A stretch of DNA of 64,000 bases from Bog-756 sp963727075. GTDB lineage: Bacteria > Actinomycetota > Acidimicrobiia > Acidimicrobiales > RAAP-2. The stretch lies in contig CAVSET010000006.1 of assembly GCA_963727075.1 (NCBI GenBank), forward strand, positions 1,674,001-1,738,000. The letters run 5' to 3'. Under the pieces are notes generated by a model. That model saw nothing but the letters and a program-made list of their open reading frames with translations. It was not told where the DNA came from and made no database searches. The translations under genes and the position numbers were made by a program. Positions 26,607-35,561 of the stretch are shown here, one piece after another. Position 1 is the stretch's first letter, and every line of letters begins with the position of its first letter.

Positions 26607-28095
26607 TCATCGGCCACCTTCAGAACTCCCGGCGACGAGCCCGGCGACGACAGCGATCCCGGCGAGAGCCAGGCAGGTCACCGAGAACGCATGGGCCACC
26701 GCACCCGGAGAGGTCGAGCTGCCACCTGCAGTATCGAAGAGCAGCCCGGTGACCGCCAATCCGAGCGAAGTGCCCATGCCACGAGTCATGTTCAGCACGC
26801 CTGACGCAACCCCAGCCTGGCTCGCGGGAACGGAGCCCATGATCACGGCGTTGTTCGGTGGGGTGAAAGCGCCCGTGCCAATCCCAATGACGGCCAAGAG
26901 CGCCAGGAACGGCCCGGTCGCAGGACGCAGCGCAGCCAAGGCCACGAGTCCTCCACCTACGCAGGCCATTCCACCCACGGTGAGGGGACGCGCTCCGACG
27001 CGATCGGCCAGCCGTCCGGCGAACGGTGCCGTAATGCCGAGCGCCACCGGCATGACCATCAGCTCGAGCCCGGCGCGTCCCCGAGCCGACCCCAACGCCG
27101 CGCTCGAGATAGAAGGGCACGAGGAAGAGGACACCGAATACCACCAGGTAGGACAGGAGCCCGCTCACTATCCCAGTGCTGAAGTGCGACCGGTGAAAAA
27201 GGTGGACATCGAGCATCGGATCCGCACACCTACGCTCACGGAGGACGAAGGCCACGATCAGACTCGATCCGCCGACGAGGAGTCCGATAATCGACGGAGA
27301 ACTCCAACCGCGGGCGTTGCCGAACGAGATGGCTACGAACAGGGCTACGACGGCAGGGAAGAAGAGAGCGAACCCCGCCCAGTCGAATGGTGTCGGGTCC
27401 TGGAGGTGGCGACTCCGGGGGATCAGCAAGACCCCGGCGATCACGCCGAGGAGACCGAACGGCACGTTCACGAAGAAGATGAGCCGCCACCCTCCGGCGG
27501 CGAGGAGGAAGCCGCCCACGGTTGGGCCGAGCGCCAGTCCGACGGCCTGGGCGGCGCCCTGGATCCCGATCGCTCTGCCCAGCAACGGCTTAGGGACAGC
27601 GAGGACGATGATGGCGACGCTGTTGGCCTGGAGGAGAGCAGCGCCGATGGCTTGGAGCACACGGAAGCCGATGAGCCATCCGAGATCCGGCGCGAGCCCA
27701 CACAGCGCGGAACCGATGATGAAGATGCCGAATCCGTAGACATAGAGGAGCTTGCGACCCCACATGTCGGCGAAGCGGCCGACGGCCACCACGGTGGCAA
27801 CGAGGACGAGGAGGTAGCTCAGTCCCACCCAGGTCACCGCGTCGACCCCGGCATGGAAGGTGCGCTGGAGAGTCGGGAGCGCAACGGTCACGATGCTGGC
27901 GTCGAGCTGGCCCATGAAGGCACCGATGCACACGGCAGCGACGGTGAGCCAAAAGGCCCCCGGTCGGTTCCTGATCCGATCCGGGCGCTTCGGCTCGATC
28001 ACCAGCCGCTGCCATCGGGTCGAGGATGCGGATCTGATGGCGACGTCCTCCACGGCTCCAACCTTGCGCACGCCAACCAAGAAGTCGAATAGCAA
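26607..28095 (-). pseudogene. MFS drug-efflux transporter (EmrB/QacA type), one frameshift
   Basis: The first about 335 codons contain FMGQLDASIVTVALPTLQRT (motif D region), GRFADMWGRK (motif A) and membrane helices up to LVVFGVLFLVPFYLERG. The reading then shifts at about 27088 to a frame with SARGRAGLELMVMPVALGIT, FAGRLADRVGARPL and four more helices, ending AGLVAGSSEGGR. The combined protein is about 14-helix DHA2-like, a proton-driven exporter of toxic compounds. The start is uncertain (TTG at 28095 or an internal GTG). It is divergent from a LysR gene, the likely regulator. Confidence 0.85.
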
Positions 28096-28138
28096 TCTCT
28101 GGTCTATTCGATAAGATTTACAAATCGATACGAACCGC

Positions 28139-29005
28139 CTGCGTCACTTCGTCGCCGTCGTCGACCATGGCGGATTCACTGCTGCATCGAAGGCTGTATT
28201 CGTCTCACAACCAGCGCTCTCGCTCGCCGTCAAGGAACTCGAGCGTGAGCTCGGTGCGCCCCTGTTCACCCGCGTCGGCCGGGGAGTTCGGTTGACGGCG
28301 GCAGGTACCGCCCTGCTCGGGCCGGCTCGCCAAGCCCTTCGGGATGTGGAGATGGGCCGGGCCGCGGTAGCCGCCGTTACCGGAGTGATGGCTGGCTTCC
28401 TCAGCGTGTGCAGTTTGCCCACCATTGCGGCCGACCCCATGGCGAGCCTCGTGGGGCGGTTCCGCCGCCAATATCCCGGTGTGCGCGTTGACATGGCGGC
28501 TCCCGAAGGCACTCAGGAACTCTTCGATCTGGTGGAGGACGGAACCTGCGAACTCGGTCTCACCGACGCGTTAGGTGTCCCGCAGTCGCTTGAATCAATC
28601 GACCTCGGCTCCCAGTCACTGACATTCATTCATCCGCCGAGTACCGACGCCATCAGGGCTGAAGCAGCCGGTGGTCCGCTTATGGATGCTTCGTTCGTGG
28701 CGGCGCCCGAGGGCACCTCGACGCGTCGACTGCTTGATGACTTACTAGGGACACGCGACGCCGGGTCGGCCCTCGCAGTAATCACGGCACAGAGGGAGGC
28801 GATCATCCCCCTCGTCCTGGCGGGGGCCGGCACAGCCCTGGTCCCCGAGGCACTTGCCCGATTCGCCGAGCAGTTTGGCGCCGTTGTCTCCCAGCCCGAC
28901 CCGCCGGTGGTCCGCCGGCTTGCCCTCGTCCGCCGGCGCGGGGTGTTGTCTCCCGCCGCAGATCGCTTCTACGAGCTGGCCCGGCCCAGGGATGTACCCG
29001 AATAG
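28139..29005 (+). CDS. LysR-family transcriptional regulator
   Basis: About 288 aa. The winged helix reads LRHFVAVVDHGGFTAASKAV, then FVSQPALSLAVKELEREL and a basic wing. The effector domain runs from VMAGFLSVCSLPTIAADPMA to the end. No ATG, GTG or TTG exists between an in-frame TAA at 28112 and the HTH. The best initiator is CTG at 28139, otherwise the 5' end has been altered. Only 43 bp separate it from the divergent MFS gene, and TCGATAAG..AAATCGAT in that gap could be the operator. It probably controls the efflux pump. Confidence 0.82.
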   Translation: MRHFVAVVDHGGFTAASKAVFVSQPALSLAVKELERELGAPLFTRVGRGVRLTAAGTALLGPARQALRDVEMGRAAVAAVTGVMAGFLSVCSLPTIAADPMASLVGRFRRQYPGVRVDMAAPEGTQELFDLVEDGTCELGLTDALGVPQSLESIDLGSQSLTFIHPPSTDAIRAEAAGGPLMDASFVAAPEGTSTRRLLDDLLGTRDAGSALAVITAQREAIIPLVLAGAGTALVPEALARFAEQFGAVVSQPDPPVVRRLALVRRRGVLSPAADRFYELARPRDVPE

Positions 29006-29336
29006 GTGAGAACCACGGCATCGCCGTAACGATTGCCCTCGCCCCGCCACAGCACCGTGGTCGGAGGACGTTGCCAATCCATCCCGGAAGGTGCCGAAAA
29101 TCTCATCCGGCGCCGTGCGCTGGGCCTCGCTGATGGTTGCGTTTACCGCCCGGGTGGGTTCACTCCGCAACGGTTATCTCCACCGTGCCGCCGCAAGATG
29201 GCCCAGAAGGCGGCGGGGACCGCCAACTTGGGCTCCTTCGCTAGGCATGCCAACCTGTGACGTGAAGGGCAGCGAGGTGCCCGGGTTCGCTTACCTACAT
29301 ACCGAGTGCCTTGCTCGACGGGCCTCGCCTACGAGG
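29006..29336. other. Intergenic region, 331 bp
   Basis: Between convergent lysR and thioredoxin genes. No supported coding sequence and no clear hairpin terminator. Confidence 0.45.
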
Positions 29337-29786
29337 TCACGTAGCTCCACTGCCCAGGACAGCATCCACCCGTCGCCGTAAGTCGGCTTCGGGCAGGGCG
29401 CCGACAATACGGTCCGCGACCTTCCCCCCCGACAGGATGAGGAGCGTCGGGATGCTCATGGCCTCATAGCGCGCTGCAGTCCGCTGGGCAACGTCGACGT
29501 TCACCTTCACCACCTTCAACCGACCTGCCATGTCGACCGACAGATGCTCCACGACAGGAGCCACCATCCGGCACGGTCCGCACCACGGCGCCCACAGGTC
29601 GATCAGGGCAGGAAGGGGCGACTGAACGGCGACGGCGTCGAAGGTCGAATCGTTCGCCTCAACCAACCAGGGCAGCGCGGCATGACAGGCGCCGCACTGC
29701 GGCACGCCACCTGCGGCGGCAGGAACCCGGTTCCGCCGACCGCACGACGGGCATCGCACCTCATTGGTCACCGATTGACTCACCAT
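29337..29786 (-). CDS. trxC: Thioredoxin 2 (zinc-finger thioredoxin)
   Basis: 149 aa from ATG at 29786. The N-terminal zinc-binding part has CPSC (12-15) and CGAC (31-34), the feature that separates Trx2/TrxC from Trx1. The thioredoxin fold follows with redox site WCGPC (68-72) and the cis-Pro segment SIPTLLIL. It reduces protein disulfides and, via zinc, responds to oxidative stress. Within the island it fits with the thiol and reactive-sulfur genes downstream. Confidence 0.9.
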   Translation of the reverse strand: MVSQSVTNEVRCPSCGRRNRVPAAAGGVPQCGACHAALPWLVEANDSTFDAVAVQSPLPALIDLWAPWCGPCRMVAPVVEHLSVDMAGRLKVVKVNVDVAQRTAARYEAMSIPTLLILSGGKVADRIVGALPEADLRRRVDAVLGSGAT

Positions 29787-29893
29787 GCGCCATCTTCCCG
29801 CCGTAATACCTGCTCGATCGCCCGGGATGGCCGGCCCTAACACTCCCCGCTAATAAGAAATCATACTTCGGCACCGATCCTCACAGATCGGCG

Positions 29894-30475
29894 ATGATGT
29901 CACCGACCTCGAAACCCGACCAGGACCTGGCCGTCGAAATGGGGAGACAAGGCATCGAGATGACCGAGCCACAGCAGCGATCAGACGACCAGAAGGACGA
30001 GTTGCCTCTCACCGAAGAGCAGTTCCAGGAGATCTACTCCAAGGTCCCCCGACTCACCGTGGAGGTCGTCGTGCAGAGCTCGCGAGGCATCCTCCTCACC
30101 AAACGGGCATCTGGGCCATGTTCTGGCCTCTGGCACATTCCAGGAGGCACCGTGCGATTCGGCGAGCCATTGGTGGCCGCAGTCAGCAGGGTCGCAGTGG
30201 TGGAGGTCGGCCTAAGGCTCCAGGCGGGACCGCTTCTGGGCTACATCGAATATCCGAGCCACTACCTGAACGGACTCGACTCGCCCGTCGGACTGGCATT
30301 CCTCTGCCAACTCGGTGAGCAACGGGGCCCGACTTCAGGCGCTGAACGCAAGTGGTTCACAGTTCCCCCCGAACCGATGCATGCGGAGCAAAAAGACTTC
30401 CTCTCTGAACACGGCCTGCTCACGACGCCCGTGGTGAGCCGTTCAGGCCAGCCCGAAGATGGCCGTGCGAACTGA
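29894..30475 (+). CDS. Nudix-fold protein with degenerate Nudix box
   Basis: 193 aa from ATG at 29894, or 170 aa from the in-frame ATG at 29963. GLWHIPGGTVRFGE begins the Nudix box, but the REUxEExGU part reads RVAVVEVGL, so two of the conserved glutamates are replaced by Val. Hydrolase activity on nucleoside-diphosphate substrates is therefore doubtful. The layout (N-terminal EEQFQEIYSKVPR, then the Nudix fold) resembles GDP-mannose-mannosyl-hydrolase-like or regulatory Nudix proteins. Confidence 0.75.
   Translation: MMSPTSKPDQDLAVEMGRQGIEMTEPQQRSDDQKDELPLTEEQFQEIYSKVPRLTVEVVVQSSRGILLTKRASGPCSGLWHIPGGTVRFGEPLVAAVSRVAVVEVGLRLQAGPLLGYIEYPSHYLNGLDSPVGLAFLCQLGEQRGPTSGAERKWFTVPPEPMHAEQKDFLSEHGLLTTPVVSRSGQPEDGRAN
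30271..30298. repeat. 28-bp exact repeat, copy within Nudix gene
   Basis: Identical to 26484-26511. This copy is in the coding frame and encodes GLDSPVGLA. Confidence 0.7.
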
Positions 30476-30599
30476 TCCCACAGGCTTCAGCCAGTCACAT
30501 TCGACCAAGTTCAAATCCTCCGGCTGGCTTCTCCATCGGGACCTCGGCATGAAGGTCATCAGTGTCATCATTGGTCCGACCACGGGCGAACGGTTGGTG

Positions 30600-31217
30600 C
30601 TATTCCGGATTGACCGCCACTCCCCGGGTGAACCAACTCCATGGCTTCGGTCCAACTCCGTAGCGCTGGGCAACGTCGTCGAGTACGAAGCCGGCGCCGC
30701 GGACCAGGGCCACGGGGTCACGGGTGAGGTGGCAGCCATCCGCGACCCGGCGCTGGAGGGGTTCTAAACGACGTTGCCATGCCACCACGCCCGGATCGGG
30801 GGCGAGACCATGTTCGAGGAAATGAAACCGGCCCCCGGGGAGAAGCACCCGTTGGACCTCCGCCAGAGCCGCCTCAGTGTCGGGAATGGTACACAGCGAA
30901 AATGTGCAGAGGGCGTCGTCGCAAGAGTCATCAGGAAGCGAAATCGCCTGGCCGTCGAGCCCCACGAGTTGGATAGCAACCTTTGAGCCGCTGATTCGTT
31001 TCCCAGCGATGCGGTATGCCGTCGCAGAGGGCTCGACAGCGTAGACCCGTTCAACCTCCGGTGGGTAGTGGTCCACATTGAGACCCGAACCAAAGCCGAT
31101 CTCGAGGACTCGTCCCGACATGCCTGAGACCACCTCAGCACGCCACCGCCGAAGTGCAGGGGTACCGCAGGCTCGATCTACCAGTCGGGGAAGGATTCGT
31201 TCTCGGTACAGGCCCAT
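30600..31217 (-). CDS. Class I SAM-dependent methyltransferase
   Basis: 205 aa. Motif I is RVLEIGFGSGLNVDHYP (E/DxGxGxG); the post-I acidic residue is in VYAVEPSA. DSCDDALCTFSLCTIPD is motif II, and LLPGGRFHFLEHGL is motif III. The N-terminal MGLYRERILPRLVDRACG is a common start of a UbiE-like group, probably small-molecule methyltransferases (thiol, arsenic or lipid). An overlapping plus-strand frame is not supported. Confidence 0.88.
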   Translation of the reverse strand: MGLYRERILPRLVDRACGTPALRRWRAEVVSGMSGRVLEIGFGSGLNVDHYPPEVERVYAVEPSATAYRIAGKRISGSKVAIQLVGLDGQAISLPDDSCDDALCTFSLCTIPDTEAALAEVQRVLLPGGRFHFLEHGLAPDPGVVAWQRRLEPLQRRVADGCHLTRDPVALVRGAGFVLDDVAQRYGVGPKPWSWFTRGVAVNPE

Positions 31218-31268
31218 GCTGCCAAGATACCGGGGGGACGTCCCAATCCCGGGGCGGCCGCCTACCGG

Positions 31269-32423
31269 TCAGTACCAGGTGGTGGTGTCGTGCAGACCCA
31301 GAAAATCGATGACCTCGGAGAGGACCCGACCCCCAGCCTCTTCCGCTACGGCAAGGGCGTGGGGCACGTCGAGGTTGTCGAGGAGGGCCGTGACCACCTC
31401 GCGCCGGACACCGGCGTGCTCGACCGGACTTGAGCCTCTCGTCCACAGGTCGTCCAGTCGTCGAGTCGCAACCTCAAGAGAGTTCTCCTCGAAGTCCCAG
31501 TCGCCATGCCATGGGTTGCGAAGGATCAGGTATCGGATGGCAGCCGCCGGCCAGCGCTGGAGGAGATCGTGGACGAAGACAAGGTTCCCAGTCGACTTGG
31601 CCATCTTCTGCCCGCCGACCATCACCGTCCCGACGTGCATCCACGAACGGGCAAAAGGCACCACCCCGGTGAAGGCTTGGGCCATCGACGCCTCATAGGC
31701 GTGGTGAGGGAATCGGAGGTCAGCCCCGCCGCCGTGCAGATCGACGGTGGGGCCAAAAGTGGAGAGTGCCATTGCCGCGCATTCGGCATGCCAGCCAGGT
31801 CGACCATCTCCCCATGGGCTCGGCCATGACGGCTCTTCTCCGGAGGAGCGTTGCCAGATGGCGACGTCGAGTGGGCTCTCCGCGGCCTCGTCGACTCGGA
31901 CCTCAGGGCGGGCTGGACTTTGACGAAGCAAGGTCGCCGCTTCGCTCGGATCCAGACCTGCGATTTCGCATGCCCGTTCCCCACGGAAATAGACCGTTCC
32001 GCCACGCTCATAGGCGGCTCCCCGATCCGCAAGACCCATGGCCAGGGCGATGACATCGTCGACGTAGTCGTGGCTCTTCGGCTCGAAGGCCGGGCGGCCG
32101 ATGCCGAGATCTGAAGCATCCCGCTCGAAACGGTATGTCTGCTGGGTGGCCAGAGAGAGCCAAGGGACACCTCGGGACTTTGCTTCGGACAGGAGGTGGT
32201 CGTCGACGTCGGTCACATTGCGGCACACGTCCACATGGGCACCAGTCAGGTGCAGGACTCGACCGGCCATATCGGTCCACACGAATGTGGCGGCGTGACC
32301 CAGATGGGTCGTGTCGTAAGGGGTGATACCGCAGACGTACACCCGTGCCGAGCCGATGATTGGCACCCGCACATTCCCGACCCGGAGCGTCGCCCCGGGC
32401 TCCGTTCCATCAATCAGCGCCAT
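31269..32423 (-). CDS. MshC-like cysteine ligase (CysRS-related)
   Basis: 384 aa, ATG at 32423 with GGAGG 4 nt upstream. VYVCGITPYDTTHLGHAATF (28-47) is the ITPYDxTHLGHA signature of mycothiol ligase MshC, distinct from the CGPTVYD of cysteinyl-tRNA synthetase. Likely zinc ligands are Cys31, Cys215 and His240, and KMAKS at 273-277 is the KMSKS equivalent. MshC joins cysteine to GlcN-inositol using ATP in mycothiol synthesis. The tRNA-binding C-terminal domain of CysRS is absent. Being on a mobile island it is probably a paralogue of a core gene, and its acceptor could be a different aminosugar. Confidence 0.82.
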   Translation of the reverse strand: MALIDGTEPGATLRVGNVRVPIIGSARVYVCGITPYDTTHLGHAATFVWTDMAGRVLHLTGAHVDVCRNVTDVDDHLLSEAKSRGVPWLSLATQQTYRFERDASDLGIGRPAFEPKSHDYVDDVIALAMGLADRGAAYERGGTVYFRGERACEIAGLDPSEAATLLRQSPARPEVRVDEAAESPLDVAIWQRSSGEEPSWPSPWGDGRPGWHAECAAMALSTFGPTVDLHGGGADLRFPHHAYEASMAQAFTGVVPFARSWMHVGTVMVGGQKMAKSTGNLVFVHDLLQRWPAAAIRYLILRNPWHGDWDFEENSLEVATRRLDDLWTRGSSPVEHAGVRREVVTALLDNLDVPHALAVAEEAGGRVLSEVIDFLGLHDTTTWY

Positions 32424-32736
32424 GGCCCTCCTCGTGGATGCGACGTAGGCGGCGGGGCACCAAGAGCATGGGCTGCACCGCACCAACGATCAATTCCCGC
32501 ATGCCCATAGTCCCATGGTGGGGAAAGGGAGTAGAGGCGAACAGGGCCCTTCGTCCCGTTCTCGCCCGGCTCCGGCTCCGACTCATTGGAGTTGTGACTT
32601 TGAACCTGGCCATCCATGTCGGGGCACTGGTGCGTTGACGTTGGGGGCTCCCGATGCCTTCGCAACCACTTCCGGGGGCCCGCTTCGTATGTGGCTGCAA
32701 CTCCCCGCAAGTGGCACTCGAACGAAGGGCTACCCG
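32424..32736. other. Intergenic region, 313 bp
   Basis: A short minus-strand frame ends at 32410 (GMRELIVGAVQPMLLVPRRL ...). It could be a small protein coupled to the MshC-like gene, but it has no known family and overlaps the start. Nothing else is seen. Confidence 0.35.
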
Positions 32737-33828
32737 TCAATGCGATACGGCACAACGGTTCGGACCCACCTCCAGTGGACGCAGCGTGGCCAGCGGGTCC
32801 CTCACACGGCCCATGTTGATCTCCACGATCTTGGTGTAGTTCGGAGGCCTCTCGACCGAACGGGACGCGGCCCAATCGACGAATGTGGCCTCGTCGAATG
32901 AGATGGCGGCGAGGTCCTTCCGCAAGTCACCCAACGGTGCCGCTACCGGTTGATCCGGTCGGACGACCACTTCATCGCCGTAGTGGCCCGGCAACACCAG
33001 GAGTTCGTCGGGCAGGACGAACAGGGAATCGTGGAGAGACTTGTGGAGGTCAGCAGCGAACTCCCGTGCCTGATCCGCCAGATCGGGACGACCTACGCTC
33101 TCGACGAAGAGGGAGTCGCCGGTGAAGGCGGCCCGGTCGTCCACCACGTAGACCATGGAACCCCGGGTGTGCCCGGGAGTGTGCAGCGCCACCACCGAGA
33201 AGTCCGTTCCTCCGGGCAGCTCAAATCGATCACCGCACTCCAGCGGCTCGTATGCGAACTCGAAATGGTCCGCAGGGTTGAGGTGCAGCGAAGCTCCCGT
33301 GGTGTCGGTGAGCGCCCGGGCACCACTCAGGTGGTCCGCATGGAGATGGGTGTCGAAGACACGACCAATGACCCATCCGTGCTCGTCGGCAAGACGCAGG
33401 TAGACGTCAACGTCAGCCGATGGGTCGATAACGAAGGCCCGGTCGCCGGCCCCCACCAAGTACGAGAGACACCCCTTGCCCCGGCGCCGGACCTGGACGA
33501 TTCGTAGGTCGCCGAACTCGAGCGTGACCGAGTCGTAGGTCTGTGACCACGCCTGCATACCTCCAGCGAGGTTGGCCACCTGCCGTCCTAACCGGCTGAG
33601 CGTCTCGGCAGCAAGTGCGGACCGATTGCCGGACCCACAAACCGTAACGACCTCCCGGTCCAGTGGGACCTCGTCGATCCGAGTCGCCAACTGACCCGCT
33701 GGGATGTTCACTGCTGTCGGAATCGACCATGCCTCGAACTCGACGGGCTCCCGTACGTCAACCAGGAATGGCTCTGCCGACGTCCCGAGTCGGGCCGCAA
33801 GCTCGGATGCTTCCACGTCCCTGTACAT
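32737..33828 (-). CDS. Persulfide dioxygenase-like MBL-fold protein fused to N-terminal rhodanese
   Basis: 363 aa. The rhodanese domain (1-105) has active Cys64 in CGSGNRS. The metallo-beta-lactamase domain follows: THLHADHLSG (about 159-168), HTPGHTRGS and FTGDSLF are ETHE1/PDO-type iron ligands. The C-terminus (PNYTKIVEINMG) is typical of PDO. The ATG at 33828 has GGAGG 6 nt upstream and is preferred to TTG at 33831. It oxidises GSSH-like (here probably mycothiol) persulfide to sulfite, while the rhodanese half shuttles sulfane sulfur, as in CstB. Operator sites lie 43 bp upstream. Confidence 0.92.
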   Translation of the reverse strand: MYRDVEASELAARLGTSAEPFLVDVREPVEFEAWSIPTAVNIPAGQLATRIDEVPLDREVVTVCGSGNRSALAAETLSRLGRQVANLAGGMQAWSQTYDSVTLEFGDLRIVQVRRRGKGCLSYLVGAGDRAFVIDPSADVDVYLRLADEHGWVIGRVFDTHLHADHLSGARALTDTTGASLHLNPADHFEFAYEPLECGDRFELPGGTDFSVVALHTPGHTRGSMVYVVDDRAAFTGDSLFVESVGRPDLADQAREFAADLHKSLHDSLFVLPDELLVLPGHYGDEVVVRPDQPVAAPLGDLRKDLAAISFDEATFVDWAASRSVERPPNYTKIVEINMGRVRDPLATLRPLEVGPNRCAVSH

Positions 33829-33870
33829 CAAGATCCTCCACTCGATCAGAGTCTCCGCTCAGTTGGATAG

Positions 33871-33912
33871 TACCCCGTAGGGTATATTGTAGGACAATAC
33901 CCCATAGGGTAT
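33871..33912. promoter_or_regulatory. Paired CsoR/CstR-type operators between divergent sulfur genes
   Basis: TACCCCGTAGGGTA (33871-33884) and ATACCCCATAGGGTAT (33897-33912) are near-palindromes separated by 12 bp. The same site occurs at 35465-35490, 35502-35530 and 39109-39124. The TACCC..GGGTA form is known for DUF156 repressors. They lie between the PDO-rhodanese and rhodanese genes, so one regulator can govern both. Confidence 0.82.
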
Positions 33913-33968
33913 ATTTCCGAGATTCGGGCCTTCCGGTACTCGGGAGTCGTGACGTGAGGAGGGGGACG

Positions 33969-34325
33969 ATGGAGACGCGTGAATCCAAGGAGCCGGGAAC
34001 CGGAGTCAGCCCTCACGAGGCGGTCGAGCTCCTGGTGGGCACGGCGCTCCTCATCGACGTCCGGGAAGCCAACGAGTGCTCTGACGGGCACATTCCGGGC
34101 ATGTTGCACCTTCCTCTGGATGTGGTGGCCGACCAGCTCGGTGATCTTCCCCGTGACCGGAAGGTCATCGTCGTCTGCCGCTCCGGGCGGCGCTCGGCCG
34201 GAGTGACCGAGTTGCTGGTCCGATCGGGATTCGACGCCGTGAACCTCGACGGCGGCCTGCTGGCCTGGGTCGCGGCCGGACTCCCCCTCGAGACGGACGC
34301 CGGCGAGGAGGGACGGGTGACGTGA
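33969..34325 (+). CDS. Single-domain rhodanese
   Basis: 118 aa. LLIDVREANECSDGHIPGML and the active loop CRSGRRS with Cys70 are complete. GFDAVNLDGGLLAWVAAGLP closes the domain. Cytoplasmic; it moves sulfane sulfur between persulfides and acceptors. ATG at 33969 follows GGAGGGGG. The stop overlaps the GTG start of the TauE gene (GTGA), so the two are translationally coupled. The operator pair is 57 bp upstream. Confidence 0.93.
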   Translation: METRESKEPGTGVSPHEAVELLVGTALLIDVREANECSDGHIPGMLHLPLDVVADQLGDLPRDRKVIVVCRSGRRSAGVTELLVRSGFDAVNLDGGLLAWVAAGLPLETDAGEEGRVT

Positions 34326-35470
34326 GACTCCTCTTGAGCCTCCCCCTCGGGATCTTGATCGGGATGGCACTGGGCGCTCTCGGCGGCGGGGGTTCCATCC
34401 TCGCCGTACCGGCCCTGGTGTACGTGGTGGGCCTCGAGCCCAAATCGGCGGTGACGACATCGCTGGTCGTCGTGGGAGTCGCCGCCCTGGGCGGGATGAT
34501 CGGTCACTGGCGGGGAGGTCGCGTACGGCTGGCGGCGGGGCTGTGGTTCGGCATCGCCGGAATCGCCGGATCGCTGCTGGGCTCGCGGCTCAATCGAGCT
34601 ATCGACCCCACGGTGCTCTTGGTTGCCTTCTCGGGTCTGATGCTCATCGCCGCGTGGCGCATGTGGGTATCAGCCCGGAGGACGAGCCCGGCCACAGCAG
34701 GTGGCAAGCCGACATGGCCTCGGAGGTCGGCGTTGCTTCTCGGACGCAACGACAGCACCTACATGCCGAGCAATGCCCGAACAGGACTCCGTCGGCTGCA
34801 GGTGGGTAGAGGCGGCGGACTGATGACGCTCGTGGCGAGCTTCCTCATCGCAGGCACTGCTGTCGGATTCTTGACGGGGTTCTTCGGGGTGGGGGGTGGC
34901 TTCATCATCGTGCCCACCCTCGTACTCGTCCTCGGATTCGACATGCCGGAGGCGGTCGGAACGTCGCTGCTCATCATCGCTATCAACTCCGGAGTAGCCC
35001 TCGCTTCCCGGCTGGCGACGACTGGCGTCGACTGGCGCGTGGCGGTGCCGTTTACGGGTGCAGCGTTGATCGGCGCACTCGTAGGCAACCGCGTCGCGGG
35101 CCGACTGCCCTCGGAGGTCCTCGTTCGGTGGTTCGCCGTGCTCCTCGTTGTGGTCGCCACCTACACCGTGGCGGACTCACTCGCTTTCTCGGCCGCGGGC
35201 ACACATGGACGTACGTCGGATCCAGCCATCGGCAAGCCCCACCCTCATTCACCGATGAGGAGAGTCGGCGCCCGAGGCCCGAGGGACGTCCGAACGCATC
35301 GCTACCCACTTGATGGCGATTCCGAGTCCTGGATCCGCCGCTCACCGGGAGCCAACCCGAGCCGCTCAGGAACTGCTTCACGAGCCTCCGGGACATGGGA
35401 CCCGGATGAGATTCTCCGGTACCCGTCGGCCACGGCCGACGGGTCCAACCAACTTGACCAAGGTACTTGA
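34322..35470 (+). CDS. TauE/SafE-family sulfite/organosulfonate exporter
   Basis: 382 aa. Two repeats of the family fold are clear: GALGGGGSILAVPALVYVVG with ...KSAVTTSLVVVG, and TGFFGVGGGFIIVPTLVLVL with EAVGTSLLIIAINS. About eight membrane helices end near residue 295. The last about 85 residues (after FSAAGTHGRTS) are hydrophilic, Arg/Ser-rich and unlike the family, as if a 3' indel had let the reading run on; the stop overlaps the next operator. In cst-type operons TauE is thought to export sulfite produced by persulfide oxidation. Confidence 0.88.
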   Translation: MRLLLSLPLGILIGMALGALGGGGSILAVPALVYVVGLEPKSAVTTSLVVVGVAALGGMIGHWRGGRVRLAAGLWFGIAGIAGSLLGSRLNRAIDPTVLLVAFSGLMLIAAWRMWVSARRTSPATAGGKPTWPRRSALLLGRNDSTYMPSNARTGLRRLQVGRGGGLMTLVASFLIAGTAVGFLTGFFGVGGGFIIVPTLVLVLGFDMPEAVGTSLLIIAINSGVALASRLATTGVDWRVAVPFTGAALIGALVGNRVAGRLPSEVLVRWFAVLLVVVATYTVADSLAFSAAGTHGRTSDPAIGKPHPHSPMRRVGARGPRDVRTHRYPLDGDSESWIRRSPGANPSRSGTASRASGTWDPDEILRYPSATADGSNQLDQGT

Positions 35471-35530
35471 TACCCCATAGGGTATCAAGTACAGTAGCTT
35501 CATACCCCCATTGGTATACCCCGTGGGTGG
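35465..35530. promoter_or_regulatory. CsoR/CstR-type operator cluster before the MMPL-regulator unit
   Basis: At 35465-35490 a 26-bp site has 11-bp perfect arms (ACTTGATACCC and GGGTATCAAGT) around CATA. ATACC...GGTAT follows at 35502-35517 and ACCCCGTGGGT overlaps at 35518-35528. Three adjacent sites 32-100 bp before the MMPL start suggest strong, perhaps autoregulatory, repression of the regulator-bearing operon. Confidence 0.78.
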
Positions 35531-35561
35531 GAACGCCGACCTCATCAAAGGACTGCCACCC

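Noticed and set aside
26749..28092. 447-codon plus-strand frame opposite the MFS gene
   Set aside because: Charged, repetitive translation without motifs; the minus strand carries unmistakable MFS motifs.
30459..30767. Plus-strand small ORF overlapping the methyltransferase
   Set aside because: No family match; the antisense methyltransferase has all SAM motifs.
31269..32423. Reading the gene as cysteinyl-tRNA synthetase
   Set aside because: The signature is ITPYDxTHLGHA, not CGPTVYDxxHIGH, and the tRNA-binding C-terminal domain is absent; MshC-like fits better.
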